From the NCBI GenBank assembly GCA_006503535.1, contig QYRS01000003.1:930001-994000 (forward strand): a stretch of DNA of 64,000 nucleotides, given 5' to 3'. Shown here one piece after another: positions 10,621 through 19,815 of this stretch; position 1 is the first letter of the stretch; each line of letters begins with the position of its first letter. Source of the stretch: Arthrinium phaeospermum. Lineage: Eukaryota > Ascomycota > Sordariomycetes > Amphisphaeriales > Apiosporaceae. The notes under the pieces were generated by a model. It did no database searches. It saw only the letters and a program-made list of their open reading frames with translations, and was not told the DNA's origin. A program made the translations under genes and the position numbers.

Positions 10621-12781
10621 ATGCTTTACGAAGAAGACGGCCGTCTCGTATTCCGGTACGACGCAGAGAAGCTCTGGATCGAACCATGGGGCCCCAACGC
10701 CTTCCGCGTCCGCGCCACCAAAGCCGGCACCATGCCGCAGGCCGACTGGGCCCTTGACCTCGCCCCGCCCGCCGCGAAGGCCACCGTCTCCATCTCGGAG
10801 CAGGACAAGACGGCCTCCATCTCCAACGGCCACATCAAGGCCCAGATCAGCAAGCTGGGCAAGCTGACGGTCCACGACACCCGCAGCGGCAAGCTGCTGC
10901 TCGAGGAGTACCGCCGCACCCGCCGCGACCTCCTGGACCCCAAGTGCAGCTCCCTCGAGGTCGACGCGCGCGAGTTCCAGCCCATCACCGGTGGCGACTA
11001 CAAGGTCACGGCGCGCTTCGAGAGTCTCGATTCTAACGAGAAGATCTACGGCATGGGCCAGTACCAGCAGCCCTACCTGGACATCAAGGGCAGCGACCTC
11101 GAGCTGGCCCACCGCAACTCCCAGGCGAGCGTGCCGTTCGCCCTTTCGTCGCGGGGGTACGGGTTCTTGTGGAACTGCCCGTCGGTGGGGCGCGCCGTGT
11201 TCGGCAAGAACATAATGAGCTTCGAGGCCTCGTCGTCGCCCATCATGGACTACTGGGTCGTCGCTGGGGACACGCCAGCCGAGATCGTGGAGGCGTATGC
11301 GGATGTCACGGGCAAAGTGCCTATGATGCCCGAGTACGGTCTGGGTTTCTGGCAGTGCAAGCTCCGGTATCAGACACAGGAGGAGCTGTTGGGCATCGCT
11401 CGCGAGTACCGGAAGAGGAACCTGCCAATTGACTTGATCGTCATTGACTTCTTCCACTGGCCGCTCCAAGGCGAGTGGAAGTTCGACCCCACCTACTGGC
11501 CGGATCCAGGCAAGTCCTTCTATGTTCATGCGACGTGCGGTCCCGTAACGAATGCTGGGCTAACTGAAAGCCGATGACAGACGCCATGATCCAAGAACTC
11601 AAGCAGCTCAAGATCGAGCTCATGGTCTCCATCTGGCCCACCGTCGACAAGCGGTCCGAGAACTACGAGGAGATGGTGGAGCAGGGCCATCTCATCCGCA
11701 CCGAGCGCGGCATCCGGACCGCCATGAACTTCCAGGGCGAGACGGTGCACTTCGACGCCACCAACCCCGGGGCGCGCGACTACGTCTGGCGCAAGGCAAA
11801 GCAGAACTACCACGACCGCGGCATCCGCGTCTTCTGGCTCGACGAGGCCGAGCCCGAGTACAGCGTCTACGACTTCGACAACTACCGCTACCACGCCGGG
11901 TCCAACCTGGCGGTCGGGAATGTCTACCCGCGCGACTATGCGCGGGCGTTCTACGAAGGGCAGACGGCCGCGGGTCAGACTAATGTGGTTAACTTGCTGC
12001 GTTGCGCCTGGGCTGGCTCTCAGCGATACGGCGCCTTGGTCTGGAGTGGCGATATCGCATCGTCCTGGGGCAGCTTCCGCAGCCAGTTGGCCGCGGGGCT
12101 CAACATGGGCATCGCCGGCCTGCCCTGGTGGACGACCGACATCGGCGGGTTCCACGGCGGCGACCCCAACGACCCGGCCTTCCGGGAGCTGCTCGTCCGC
12201 TGGTTTCAGTGGGGCGCCTTCTGTCCCGTCATGCGCTTACATGGTGACCGGGAGCCCCAACAGCCGCAGCACGGGACGACGGGTGGGGCGGGTTGTCGTA
12301 GCGGCGCGGCGAACGAGGTTTGGTAAGTGGTCACTTCATCCCATTTGGTGCTGGTATGCAGCAGCAGTTGGAGCTGCCATCACTGTCTTGCTAACATGAA
12401 CCTCTATATAGGTCCTTTGGTGACGAAGCATATGAGATCTTGAAGAAGTACATGCACCTCCGGGAGGACATGCGGGACTATATCCGCGACCTGATGAGGC
12501 AGGCCCATGAGAAGGGCACCCCAATCATGCGTCCGCTCTTCTACGACTTCCCCGGCGACGCCAAGGCCTGGGAGGTCGAGCAGCAGTACATGTTCGGGGC
12601 TAAGTACATGTGCTGCCCCGTCTTGGAGCCGGGTAAGCGCAAGATCACCGTCTACCTACCAAAGCTACAGGAAGACGGCGGCAAATGGCAACTGTCTCAG
12701 GGGGAGGCGGCGTGGGAGGGTGGCCAGGAGGTGGAGGTGGATTGCCCTTTGGACTACATGCCGGTTTTTGTAAGAGTCTAA
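10621..12781 (+). CDS. GH31 alpha-xylosidase (YicI-like), cytosolic
   Basis: Three exons (10621-11509, 11581-12322, 12412-12781) give 666 residues. Intron 1 is a GC-AG intron (CAG/GCAAGT...GACAG); intron 2 is GTAAGT...ATAG. The N-terminal galactose-mutarotase-like domain (about 1-240) is followed by the GH31 barrel. The nucleophile is Asp384 in VFWLDEAEPEY and the acid/base Asp454 in VWSGDIASSW, the pattern of the YicI subgroup, which removes non-reducing alpha-1,6-linked xylose from isoprimeverose and xyloglucan oligosaccharides. The start MLYEEDGRLVFRYD has no signal peptide, so the enzyme should work in the cytosol on imported sugar. It points toward an alpha-glucoside-type permease whose 3' end is 448 bp away. 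An alpha-glucosidase role is less likely given the LDEAEPEY motif. Confidence 0.9.
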
Positions 12782-13229
12782 TAGTTGCGGGACTTCCAAA
12801 TTATTTCAATCAATTCATGAGTTTCCAGAATATGTTAAGATCTAATGATGAAAAGCAGAAGGAGGGTTATGAGACGATATAGTAAAAGGGGCATTGCTGC
12901 GTAACGGAAAGACTGATGCAACAACGACCTTCGCTGACTTCTACCCAGCGCCCCAAGCCACTTGCCGTGATTGGCAACCCTTTTCAGTTCAAGATAGTGA
13001 CTGGTGATTCGCTTACGGTGTATTATATTGTTTAGGGGCAGAGACTATGTGAACTGTGAAACGATGAATTGCCACTGGAATCAAAAGCAATGAACTCCAA
13101 ATGATGCTTGGCTTACGCCAAAAAGGTTGTAAATGGATGGTCATATCTCCTTAGACACAAGGTGATAGCTAGAATAGGGTGGTACCACCACCTGCCAAGC
13201 GCACTTCGCCCTTCCTCCAGCCTCCACCC
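12782..13229. other. intergenic between convergent genes
   Basis: 448 bp shared 3' flank of the alpha-xylosidase and the permease. AT-rich; no gene or repeat seen. Confidence 0.5.
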
Positions 13230-14867
13230 TCACTCAGCCTTCCTCAAAGCCGCGTCCCCTTCCGCATAAGCATCCACCCTATACCCAGCGAAGTCCCGAG
13301 TCCTGACCCCGCGCGCAAACAAGATATCCAGCTCCTCGAACGTCTTGCCGCGCATCTCTGGCAAGCGGAAGTAGGTCCACACGAAGAACAGAAACGCCAT
13401 GCCGCCCCAGAAGAAGCCCGTCTTGCCCTTCCAGTCCCCCGCCGTCGGGTTCAGCATGTACGGGTTGACGACGTTGCAGACGATCTGGGCGGCGTAGTAG
13501 ACTATGCGGCTGAGGCAGACGCTCTTGGTGCGCAGCCGCGTCGACGAGGTCTCGCCGATGATGGCGTAGCAGATGGGGCCCACGGTCAGGTAGTAGACGA
13601 AGAGCCACAGCAGCATCATGGTGGCCTGGGCGTAGTTGCCCGCGATCGAGCCGGGGCTTGTGCCGACGCTGATGAAGCCCACCGTCAGCAGGATCGCCGT
13701 CAGCAGGCCGAGGCCCCAGAGGTACAGCGTCCGACGGCCGAGGTGCTGCATCAGCCACCACGCGATGATGGTGCCGAGGGCCGCGAGCCCGAGGCCGCCG
13801 CACGACATCTGGAAGGAGATGGTGCTCGGCAGCCCCGCTTGCACGAAGAAGTAGGTCGGGGTGCCGCCCATGGACGAGCCGCAGAAGGGCTGCGCGGCGA
13901 AGGCCATGCACACGATCTCGGTGCGGCGGAGTTCAACGCCACGGAAGCAGTCTAGGTACGAAGTCCCCTCGTCGACGCGCTTCTCCAGCTCGTTGGTGTG
14001 GATCATCATGGCCACGGCCTCCCTCGCGCTCGTCTTGGTCCTAGCGCTGCGACCCGCCGAGCCGAGGCGGGCGAGGCTCTTCTCGGCCAAGTCGGGGCGA
14101 TTGATGCGGACGTAGTACCAAGGCGACTCGGGCGCAAACCAAAGAACGGCAAAGAGCGGGATCGGCCAGGCCCATTGGATGGCGAAGGGGATCCGGAACG
14201 CCCATTCCGTCGGGTTCTCGGAGAAGCCGGCCTGGACGCCAGCAGAGATGAGCTGACCGAAGGCCCAGCACAGGTTCACGTAGACGGTCAAGTGGCCCCG
14301 CAATGCCATGGGGCAGATCTCGGACGCGTAGGCGGGCGCCATGGTCGCGAAGACGCCCCAGGGGACGCCGCAGAGAAACTCGCCCACGAGCAGCATGGGC
14401 AGGTTGACGGCGAAGAAGGGGATGAAGACGAAGACGGTGATGAGGCACAGCGACGCGAGCAGGACCTTGCGGTAGCCGAACTTGTGGGTGAAGTAGCCGT
14501 TCGCGAAGGCGCCGACCATGGTCCCGAGGCTGACGGCGTTGGACAGGCCGTTCTGCCACGAGGCCGTGATCTGGTACTTGCCGGTGCCGGGGTCGTATAC
14601 GCCGAAGTGCTCGGAGAAGGCCGGCTGCGCGTAGAAGGAGCTAATCAGTACGAGGTCGTAGCCCTCCATGATGATAGAGGTCGAGAGTAAGATGGACCAC
14701 ATCACGGCCCTTGGGTATTGGCGCAGAGCCTCTCGTAACGTTAGGTTGTGCTCCTCGGTATTAGCATGTTTGGCCAGTTCCAGAGTCTTCTCTAGTGTAC
14801 CAAAGGTATGCGGCGCATCCTCGAGGGTATCTACCGCTCCTGCGGTCTCAGCTGTCTTGGTCGCCAT
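13230..14867 (-). CDS. MFS sugar permease, alpha-glucoside (MAL) type
   Basis: Uninterrupted frame, 545 residues from ATG 14867; the frame extends upstream only with a TTG. Twelve transmembrane segments with sugar-porter marks: EGYDLVLISSFYAQPAF in TM1, the family pattern in PESPWYY (about 255), GRRTLYLWG, ETSSTRLRTK and the closing LPEMRGKTFEELDILF. The EGYD...YAQPAF signature with DPGTGKYQI is characteristic of fungal alpha-glucoside:proton symporters (maltose permease group) rather than hexose carriers. It is a plasma-membrane importer. Beside the cytosolic alpha-xylosidase, an alpha-xyloside disaccharide such as isoprimeverose is a possible substrate; maltose-like sugars remain the default. 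Confidence 0.9.
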   Translation of the reverse strand: MATKTAETAGAVDTLEDAPHTFGTLEKTLELAKHANTEEHNLTLREALRQYPRAVMWSILLSTSIIMEGYDLVLISSFYAQPAFSEHFGVYDPGTGKYQITASWQNGLSNAVSLGTMVGAFANGYFTHKFGYRKVLLASLCLITVFVFIPFFAVNLPMLLVGEFLCGVPWGVFATMAPAYASEICPMALRGHLTVYVNLCWAFGQLISAGVQAGFSENPTEWAFRIPFAIQWAWPIPLFAVLWFAPESPWYYVRINRPDLAEKSLARLGSAGRSARTKTSAREAVAMMIHTNELEKRVDEGTSYLDCFRGVELRRTEIVCMAFAAQPFCGSSMGGTPTYFFVQAGLPSTISFQMSCGGLGLAALGTIIAWWLMQHLGRRTLYLWGLGLLTAILLTVGFISVGTSPGSIAGNYAQATMMLLWLFVYYLTVGPICYAIIGETSSTRLRTKSVCLSRIVYYAAQIVCNVVNPYMLNPTAGDWKGKTGFFWGGMAFLFFVWTYFRLPEMRGKTFEELDILFARGVRTRDFAGYRVDAYAEGDAALRKAE

Positions 14868-15463
14868 TCCAACGGCCTTGTCCAAGGTTCTTGTCTACGC
14901 CGTGAAGGTCGCATAATGGGAGGGGTAACTCGAGTTGGTGCTGAGTAGGCAGTTACTTATACGAGCGACAAATTCGCCCGCTATTCTCGCTACTGTATGT
15001 TCCAGGCTTGGATTCGCCGTGTGTCTTAAGTGCAAGGATTTGGATCGAGGTTACATCCTATCTCCAAGCTGGCGCCTGGGTACAATGACTCAAACCCGAG
15101 GATTGGTGGACAAAAAGGCAAAAAGGGGCTAGTGCCCCACCGAACAGCTCGCGGTGGGTGTTGGTACCCCATGGGGAAGTGACATGGAATGATTCTGGGG
15201 GTGCCATGCGCCAGACCCCACCCCGCCTGTGGTAAGTATGTCCTTCTATCCTGCAGAGCGATCCTTCCCCTCATGCACCACAATGAACTGGACGCGGGGT
15301 TCAGTGTTGGTGCTATGCAAGCCGGCATCCTCGACCCCCCAAGTTTCGAAAAGATATTCCGGTTTCCGAAAAGTTCGCTAGCACCGACAGATGTTCATCA
15401 AACTTCTCTATGTTGGGATTGGCGAGGGCTCCTGTATCTGGAACTGTTGATGCTCGAGTATCT
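14868..15463. other. intergenic, permease promoter
   Basis: About 600 bp upstream of the permease and downstream of the esterase. Small frames only, none convincing. Confidence 0.5.
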
Positions 15464-16390
15464 TCACTCATAGGTGTCTCCTAGAGAGTTAGATGAGATA
15501 AAGTCCTTCAGGTCCCGCAGCATATCGTTCGAGTACCAGTGTCGAAGCCCTTCGTACTCCTTCCATGTCACCTGCAGTCCCAATTCGGTGAGGGTATCCC
15601 TGGCCTGCCTGCCTAACACGATACCGACCTTGTCATCCAAGAACCCATGCCCAAAGAAAACGGGAGTCATATCCGATGAAACTGCTTCATGTGTGGTAAC
15701 ATCACCAGTCACTAGCTCGATTTGTTCTCTGAGCCAACTTGCAGCTTCGTCGATCGGACGCTCCTCATCCTGGGCTTCGTCTTCGTCATCTTCGTCACGC
15801 TGGAATGGGTCGAAGACATCATCTTCTGCTTCAGCGACCGTCGTGACAAGACCGCTCAGTCGGTATGCGTACGGGAGCCAACCGGCCATACCCACGAAAG
15901 CCCCCAGGGGTTCGCCATCCCAGAGAAGTAGGGCGACCAGAGACGCAGCGCAGCCCTGACTGAGACCTCCGAAGAAGACATTCTTGGAACCGCCCGGCAC
16001 CAAGTCAATCTCAGCTCGCAGAAGCTGATGCAGGAATGCGGTGGTCTCTCGGAGCCCCGGGTCCTGTAGCTCCTCGCGTTTTATGGCCGGTGGCTCCAGA
16101 TCCCAGCTGTCGAACCACTGGTGCGTGAGCGCACGCTTGTAGAGGGTAGCCCGACGCCGGGGCGCAGACGGGAAAACGAAGCGGGCATGTGGAAAAGCGG
16201 TTGCAAGCGACTGCATTTCGGGTCGTGGCGAGTCTGGTGAAGATGGTGATGTGATATCGGGAGAAATGGGCGTGCCCAAAAGGGGGGGCCCAAATGCGTC
16301 GGCCGACGAGCCCCGCCCATGAAGGATCACGAAGGTCTGTTGGTGGGGCAGTGACAGTGGAGGGACGACGAGTGGCTTTGGATAATCCAT
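15464..16390 (-). CDS. serine esterase of the acyl-protein thioesterase/carboxylesterase family
   Basis: Single-exon frame of 308 residues from ATG 16390. An alpha/beta-hydrolase of the phospholipase/carboxylesterase group: the early VILHGRGSSADAFG oxyanion motif, nucleophile Ser144 in GGLSQGCA, acid Asp252/253 in GHGFLDDKV, and His284 in GLRHWYS. Known relatives remove fatty-acyl groups from proteins or hydrolyse short esters in the cytosol. Two insertions make it longer than classic APT1 (about 230): residues 40-60 (Ser/Pro-rich) and an acidic loop at about 187-213 between the nucleophile and the acid. No signal peptide. The substrate cannot be told from sequence. Confidence 0.88.
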   Translation of the reverse strand: MDYPKPLVVPPLSLPHQQTFVILHGRGSSADAFGPPLLGTPISPDITSPSSPDSPRPEMQSLATAFPHARFVFPSAPRRRATLYKRALTHQWFDSWDLEPPAIKREELQDPGLRETTAFLHQLLRAEIDLVPGGSKNVFFGGLSQGCAASLVALLLWDGEPLGAFVGMAGWLPYAYRLSGLVTTVAEAEDDVFDPFQRDEDDEDEAQDEERPIDEAASWLREQIELVTGDVTTHEAVSSDMTPVFFGHGFLDDKVGIVLGRQARDTLTELGLQVTWKEYEGLRHWYSNDMLRDLKDFISSNSLGDTYE

Positions 16391-17432
16391 ACCTGCCCTT
16401 CACAACTCGGTAGCTTCCCTTGTATGACACCAGAGAGCGCTCCGTACTCGTGAAGGGCATACGAACCATCTGAGTACCTCGATATATATGCGGTGTCAAG
16501 TGGGGCGGTGATGCGCTGGAGAAAGTGGAATGAAGTGGCACAGTGCCCCAGGAGATGTATTGACCCCTAAAGTTTAGGCAGCATACCCCCCACTAATCAC
16601 CAACTGACAGCGCGGGACGGAGGGTATTGCAGGTACCTCCAACGGTATATCCCCTTACCACCTGTTAAATCCATACATGGATGCAGTCAGTCACCCCGGC
16701 TACTATGCCGGTGGCCACGAACTTTCCAGCAATACAAATATAACCACATAGTTGACAGTTTCTAGGTCATCACTGGTATAATACCATGCTCTCAGCACTT
16801 CCCATGGCGCGATAGCAGTTGGAAAGTTTGGTGACTGTCGCCCGCTAAGGGGTCATTGGTGCCAACAGCCCAATGTGGCTTGCCTCAAGGAGTAGCTCTG
16901 GTCGCCAACTTTGCTGGCTCCATGAGGAGACATTCCGCGGCTGACTCCGTTGGTGACCGCTGCTGACGCCCCGGGTTGCTTTGGTGAATATTCGTCTGTT
17001 GGATTATCGCCACCGAGCAGCCGGATGTTCTCTGCCAGAATCCTGCACGGCTTGCCCAGGTGTGATATCCCACGGACCCTAAGATGATTACCGGTGGTGT
17101 TGCCCCCTAGCCGCACGAACGTCTGCGCAGCCTCGTCATTCGGGAGTCGATCAAGATGGATGAAAGTCAGCTCATCGTGCAGCTCATGCGACTCTGGTTA
17201 TAGAGCCTCTGCTGCCCCCCGCATGCATGACGGCAGGTCTTGCTTTGAAGCAGTCACGCACCGCCCAATGCAAGATGCGTGACGAAGTCATGCTTAGGCG
17301 GTCCTCAGAAGAGGCGTCAAGACCAGTTGTCGTAACAGTATTAAGGTGTTTAGACCGAGTCTGCAGCACGGCTAGGTGCTCTCAGTCTGAAGATCGAGGG
17401 ATCCTGCTGTTAGCGGACCAGTGTAACAGATC
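16391..17432. other. gene-poor stretch, possible downstream remains of the zinc-finger relic
   Basis: No intact gene. On the minus strand, pieces such as 17116-16853 (with LRVRGISHLGKPCRILAENI) and 17369-17184 read like broken coding sequence and may be the distal part of the relic at 17433-17925. CTACT/CCCC-rich esterase promoter sequence occupies 16391-16700. Confidence 0.35.
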
Positions 17433-17925
17433 CTAGATATCGCGAGCACTTTTCCATCGCCTAACGGAGAGCGCATCTATGGGAGGCCACGACTCCTCGG
17501 GCTCACAGGGGCTATCTAAAGCTGCATTGTCAATTTCGGCTTTGGAATCGCGCAAAAGTCCTTCCAGAGTACATCGCCGACAACATAAAGTCTTCAAGCA
17601 GTGCAGGCAGCTTGATTGAGACAGGCACGATCCAAGATCACTTGACCACCCGGACTCATGTTTCGCCCGTTCACAGGACAACAGCTACCCGGTGGTCTTG
17701 CGGAGAGTTCGGCCTAGAAATCCGGTCGCTGCAAGTTGGGTAGTTGAAAATTCGCTCTTTCGTATAGCGGCCTACGAGGTGACGCGAAATATTTCCTTTG
17801 GAGCGATCGCTGCCACACTCGCGGCATGCGAATGATACGCAGGATGGTAGTGAGACCACAGGAGCCGCCGGGCCTCGGTCTGCAATCTTGCATGCACATG
17901 AGGCTGTGCGCTGTAAAGCCGTCAT
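17433..17925 (-). pseudogene. decayed C2H2 zinc-finger regulator (relic)
   Basis: Within the frame 17925-17671 lies a degenerate double C2H2 finger. Finger 1 keeps Cys34, Cys37 and His49 but has Tyr54 where the last His is expected. The linker reads YTKERIF, close to the standard HTGERPF. Finger 2 has Tyr62 in place of the first Cys, then Cys65 and His78 at the correct 12-residue spacing. The frame stops at 17671; a second frame (17681-17433) continues with Cys-rich sequence (CLHC, CCRRC) that could be a decayed Zn2Cys6 part. Tyr for His (codon 17766-17764) and Tyr for Cys (17742-17740) each need one transition in a CpA context. No start codon or intact product can be assigned. Confidence 0.45.
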
Positions 17926-18960
17926 ATTTGCCAGCTTGCACGGTGAAGATGGTGGGGGTCATGCGATGACAGTGAGATAAACGCAATAATGAATCACGGA
18001 ATGATGTTTGTCCATCGCCCCCAATTCATGGTTGTACTTGCATTGATGTGCTGGATGGATTTGATGGATCATGTAGGTAACCTATCCCCTGGTTCCCCTC
18101 ATGAACCATTCAGGTGCTCGGTGCCATGGCTTGCAGTGATCGGTTCCAGGGACAGGGAATGCAGCTGGGGTTGGTGACAAGGTATCAGCAGCAGGGGTTC
18201 TCTGGTATATGCATTACGCATGGTATTTTGAAGCTGTATAGGGAGTTTGAGCACAGAGAAGGAAGGTGCAATCATGTACAGCCCAAATGGGCTGGTCCAA
18301 GTTGTAGTCCTCCCCTAGCCTAGTTCAATAGGACTCGGAAAGAGCAGTCGTATGTACGAACAGATGATTCGTCGAAACTCTCGATTGTGCTGATCAATTG
18401 GAGATGTTACGGACAGGCCCGTGGTGTCGCGGATTCCGCACAATACATGGTATGCGAGAAGCGTTCCTGTTTTCCTGAAAACATCAGGCCTGGGAAGTGG
18501 AAGCAGCAATGCGCTATTCTGCAAGCCACTTGGGCGGGCTCCTTCTTCCCTCAACCCCGCGCCACAGCTGGTGGTGGGTGTTGGGTGGGTTTGGCCCGAA
18601 CTAATGGGGAATGGCGCGGTGCCTTGATTTTGAGCTTCAATTTTCAGCATCTGCCTGGTCGCGCGTGCTAAGTCAACCATAGACTGACTATATCGAGACC
18701 CAGGGCTCTTATTTGCAGCTTATCCCGTCGTATACTGCTTTCATTTTCATCGTCTCGGCCGCGAAAACTGTGATGAGATGACGTATCCTGGGCCGCAAGA
18801 TTCTAGCAAGCGCGGTGAGTGCGTGCACAACAAAAGTCCCGTCCGTCCGTTCGTCCGCCCAGACAGAACATCCAAGCTGATCCTAAGCGCATAGATAAAC
18901 GATAGCCTTGCCTAAGAACCCAGAACCACTTTCCAGAGTGCCGTTCTGATGCCCAGAGAT
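17926..18960. other. intergenic, no gene seen
   Basis: About 1 kb with only short frames and no domain. Probably the promoter of the C2H2 gene at its right end. Confidence 0.5.
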
Positions 18961-19815
18961 ATGTCTGACAGTGAACGTACGGGCGCAACCTTTGCTCTCT
19001 GCCACCCCGAGGAGGCGCCTTCTCAATCACAGCAGTCACATGACGAACATGCCTGGAGGTAGGTCAATCAGCTGTCTCATCCCGTGTAGCACAGTCCATG
19101 GCAATGGCATACAGTCGCTAAGATAAGTAGGCATGGTTCCCCCGGTGCTGATCCCGGCCCTGCACGCCTGAGTGCCTCTTCTCGCGCAGTGGGTGTCTAC
19201 GCCTGCCCAGAGTGCGGTGAAAAGTTGACACGCCTAGACTCCATGGCCCGTCACAGGAGATCAAGGCATCGCATCGGTAGACAATATTACTGCCGTCATC
19301 CACAATGCAAAGGTAAAAGTCGCAGTTTTGGCCGCTTCGACAACTTCAAGCGGCACATGGAGACCTCCCATTCAATAATTGTGTCTCCCGGAAGCGCCAA
19401 CGAAGACGATGGTGATGACGACGCCATCCGCGAGAGCACACAACTCTCATTCCATCCCCCGCCACCATCTTCCAGCAACGCGCCAGTCGTTCGGCCAAAA
19501 GCAGATAGCCAGGTACCCCCTATAGCCGCACCAGTTAATCAGCACTCGCAATTGCGTCAGCCCAAGGCAGCCCCTGTCAACAATGGCAAACCGCTCATCA
19601 CCAAACCTAACATTTTGCCAGACCTTCGGTCTACGGACCGGGAAGATCTCGAGTCCCTCGAAAAGCATGAGCTCATCCGCAGACTTCGCTCCAAGCTTAT
19701 GGAATGTGAGCAGCTTCAACATCAGTGTCATGTTTTGACTCTCGAGAGGGATGAGTATGCCGAAGCTTACAGAATGTCGGAAAACGGTCGGATGCAGCGC
19801 GGCGAGCGAGAATGA
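18961..19815 (+). CDS. small C2H2 zinc-finger protein
   Basis: The main exon holds two C2H2 fingers: CPECGEKLTRLDSMARHRRSRH and, after a short linker, CRHPQCKGKSRSFGRFDNFKRH...H. Then come an acidic Asp/Glu stretch, a Pro/Ser/Gln-rich middle, and a Leu-rich, probably coiled C-terminal segment (ESLEKHELIRRLRSKLMECE). The fingers' frame has no ATG upstream of them, so an upstream exon is needed. Exon 1 from ATG 18961 to 19058 with GTAGGT donor, spliced to an acceptor at 19172 (CCTGAG), keeps phase and gives 246 residues. The stronger-looking CGCAG acceptor at 19189 does not fit that phase. A nuclear DNA-binding regulator is likely; the 5' structure is uncertain. Confidence 0.6.

Noticed and set aside
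10297..11529. 410-codon open frame antisense to the alpha-xylosidase
   Set aside because: Lies opposite the GH31 exon; its length comes from GC-rich third positions of the real gene, and it shows no domain.
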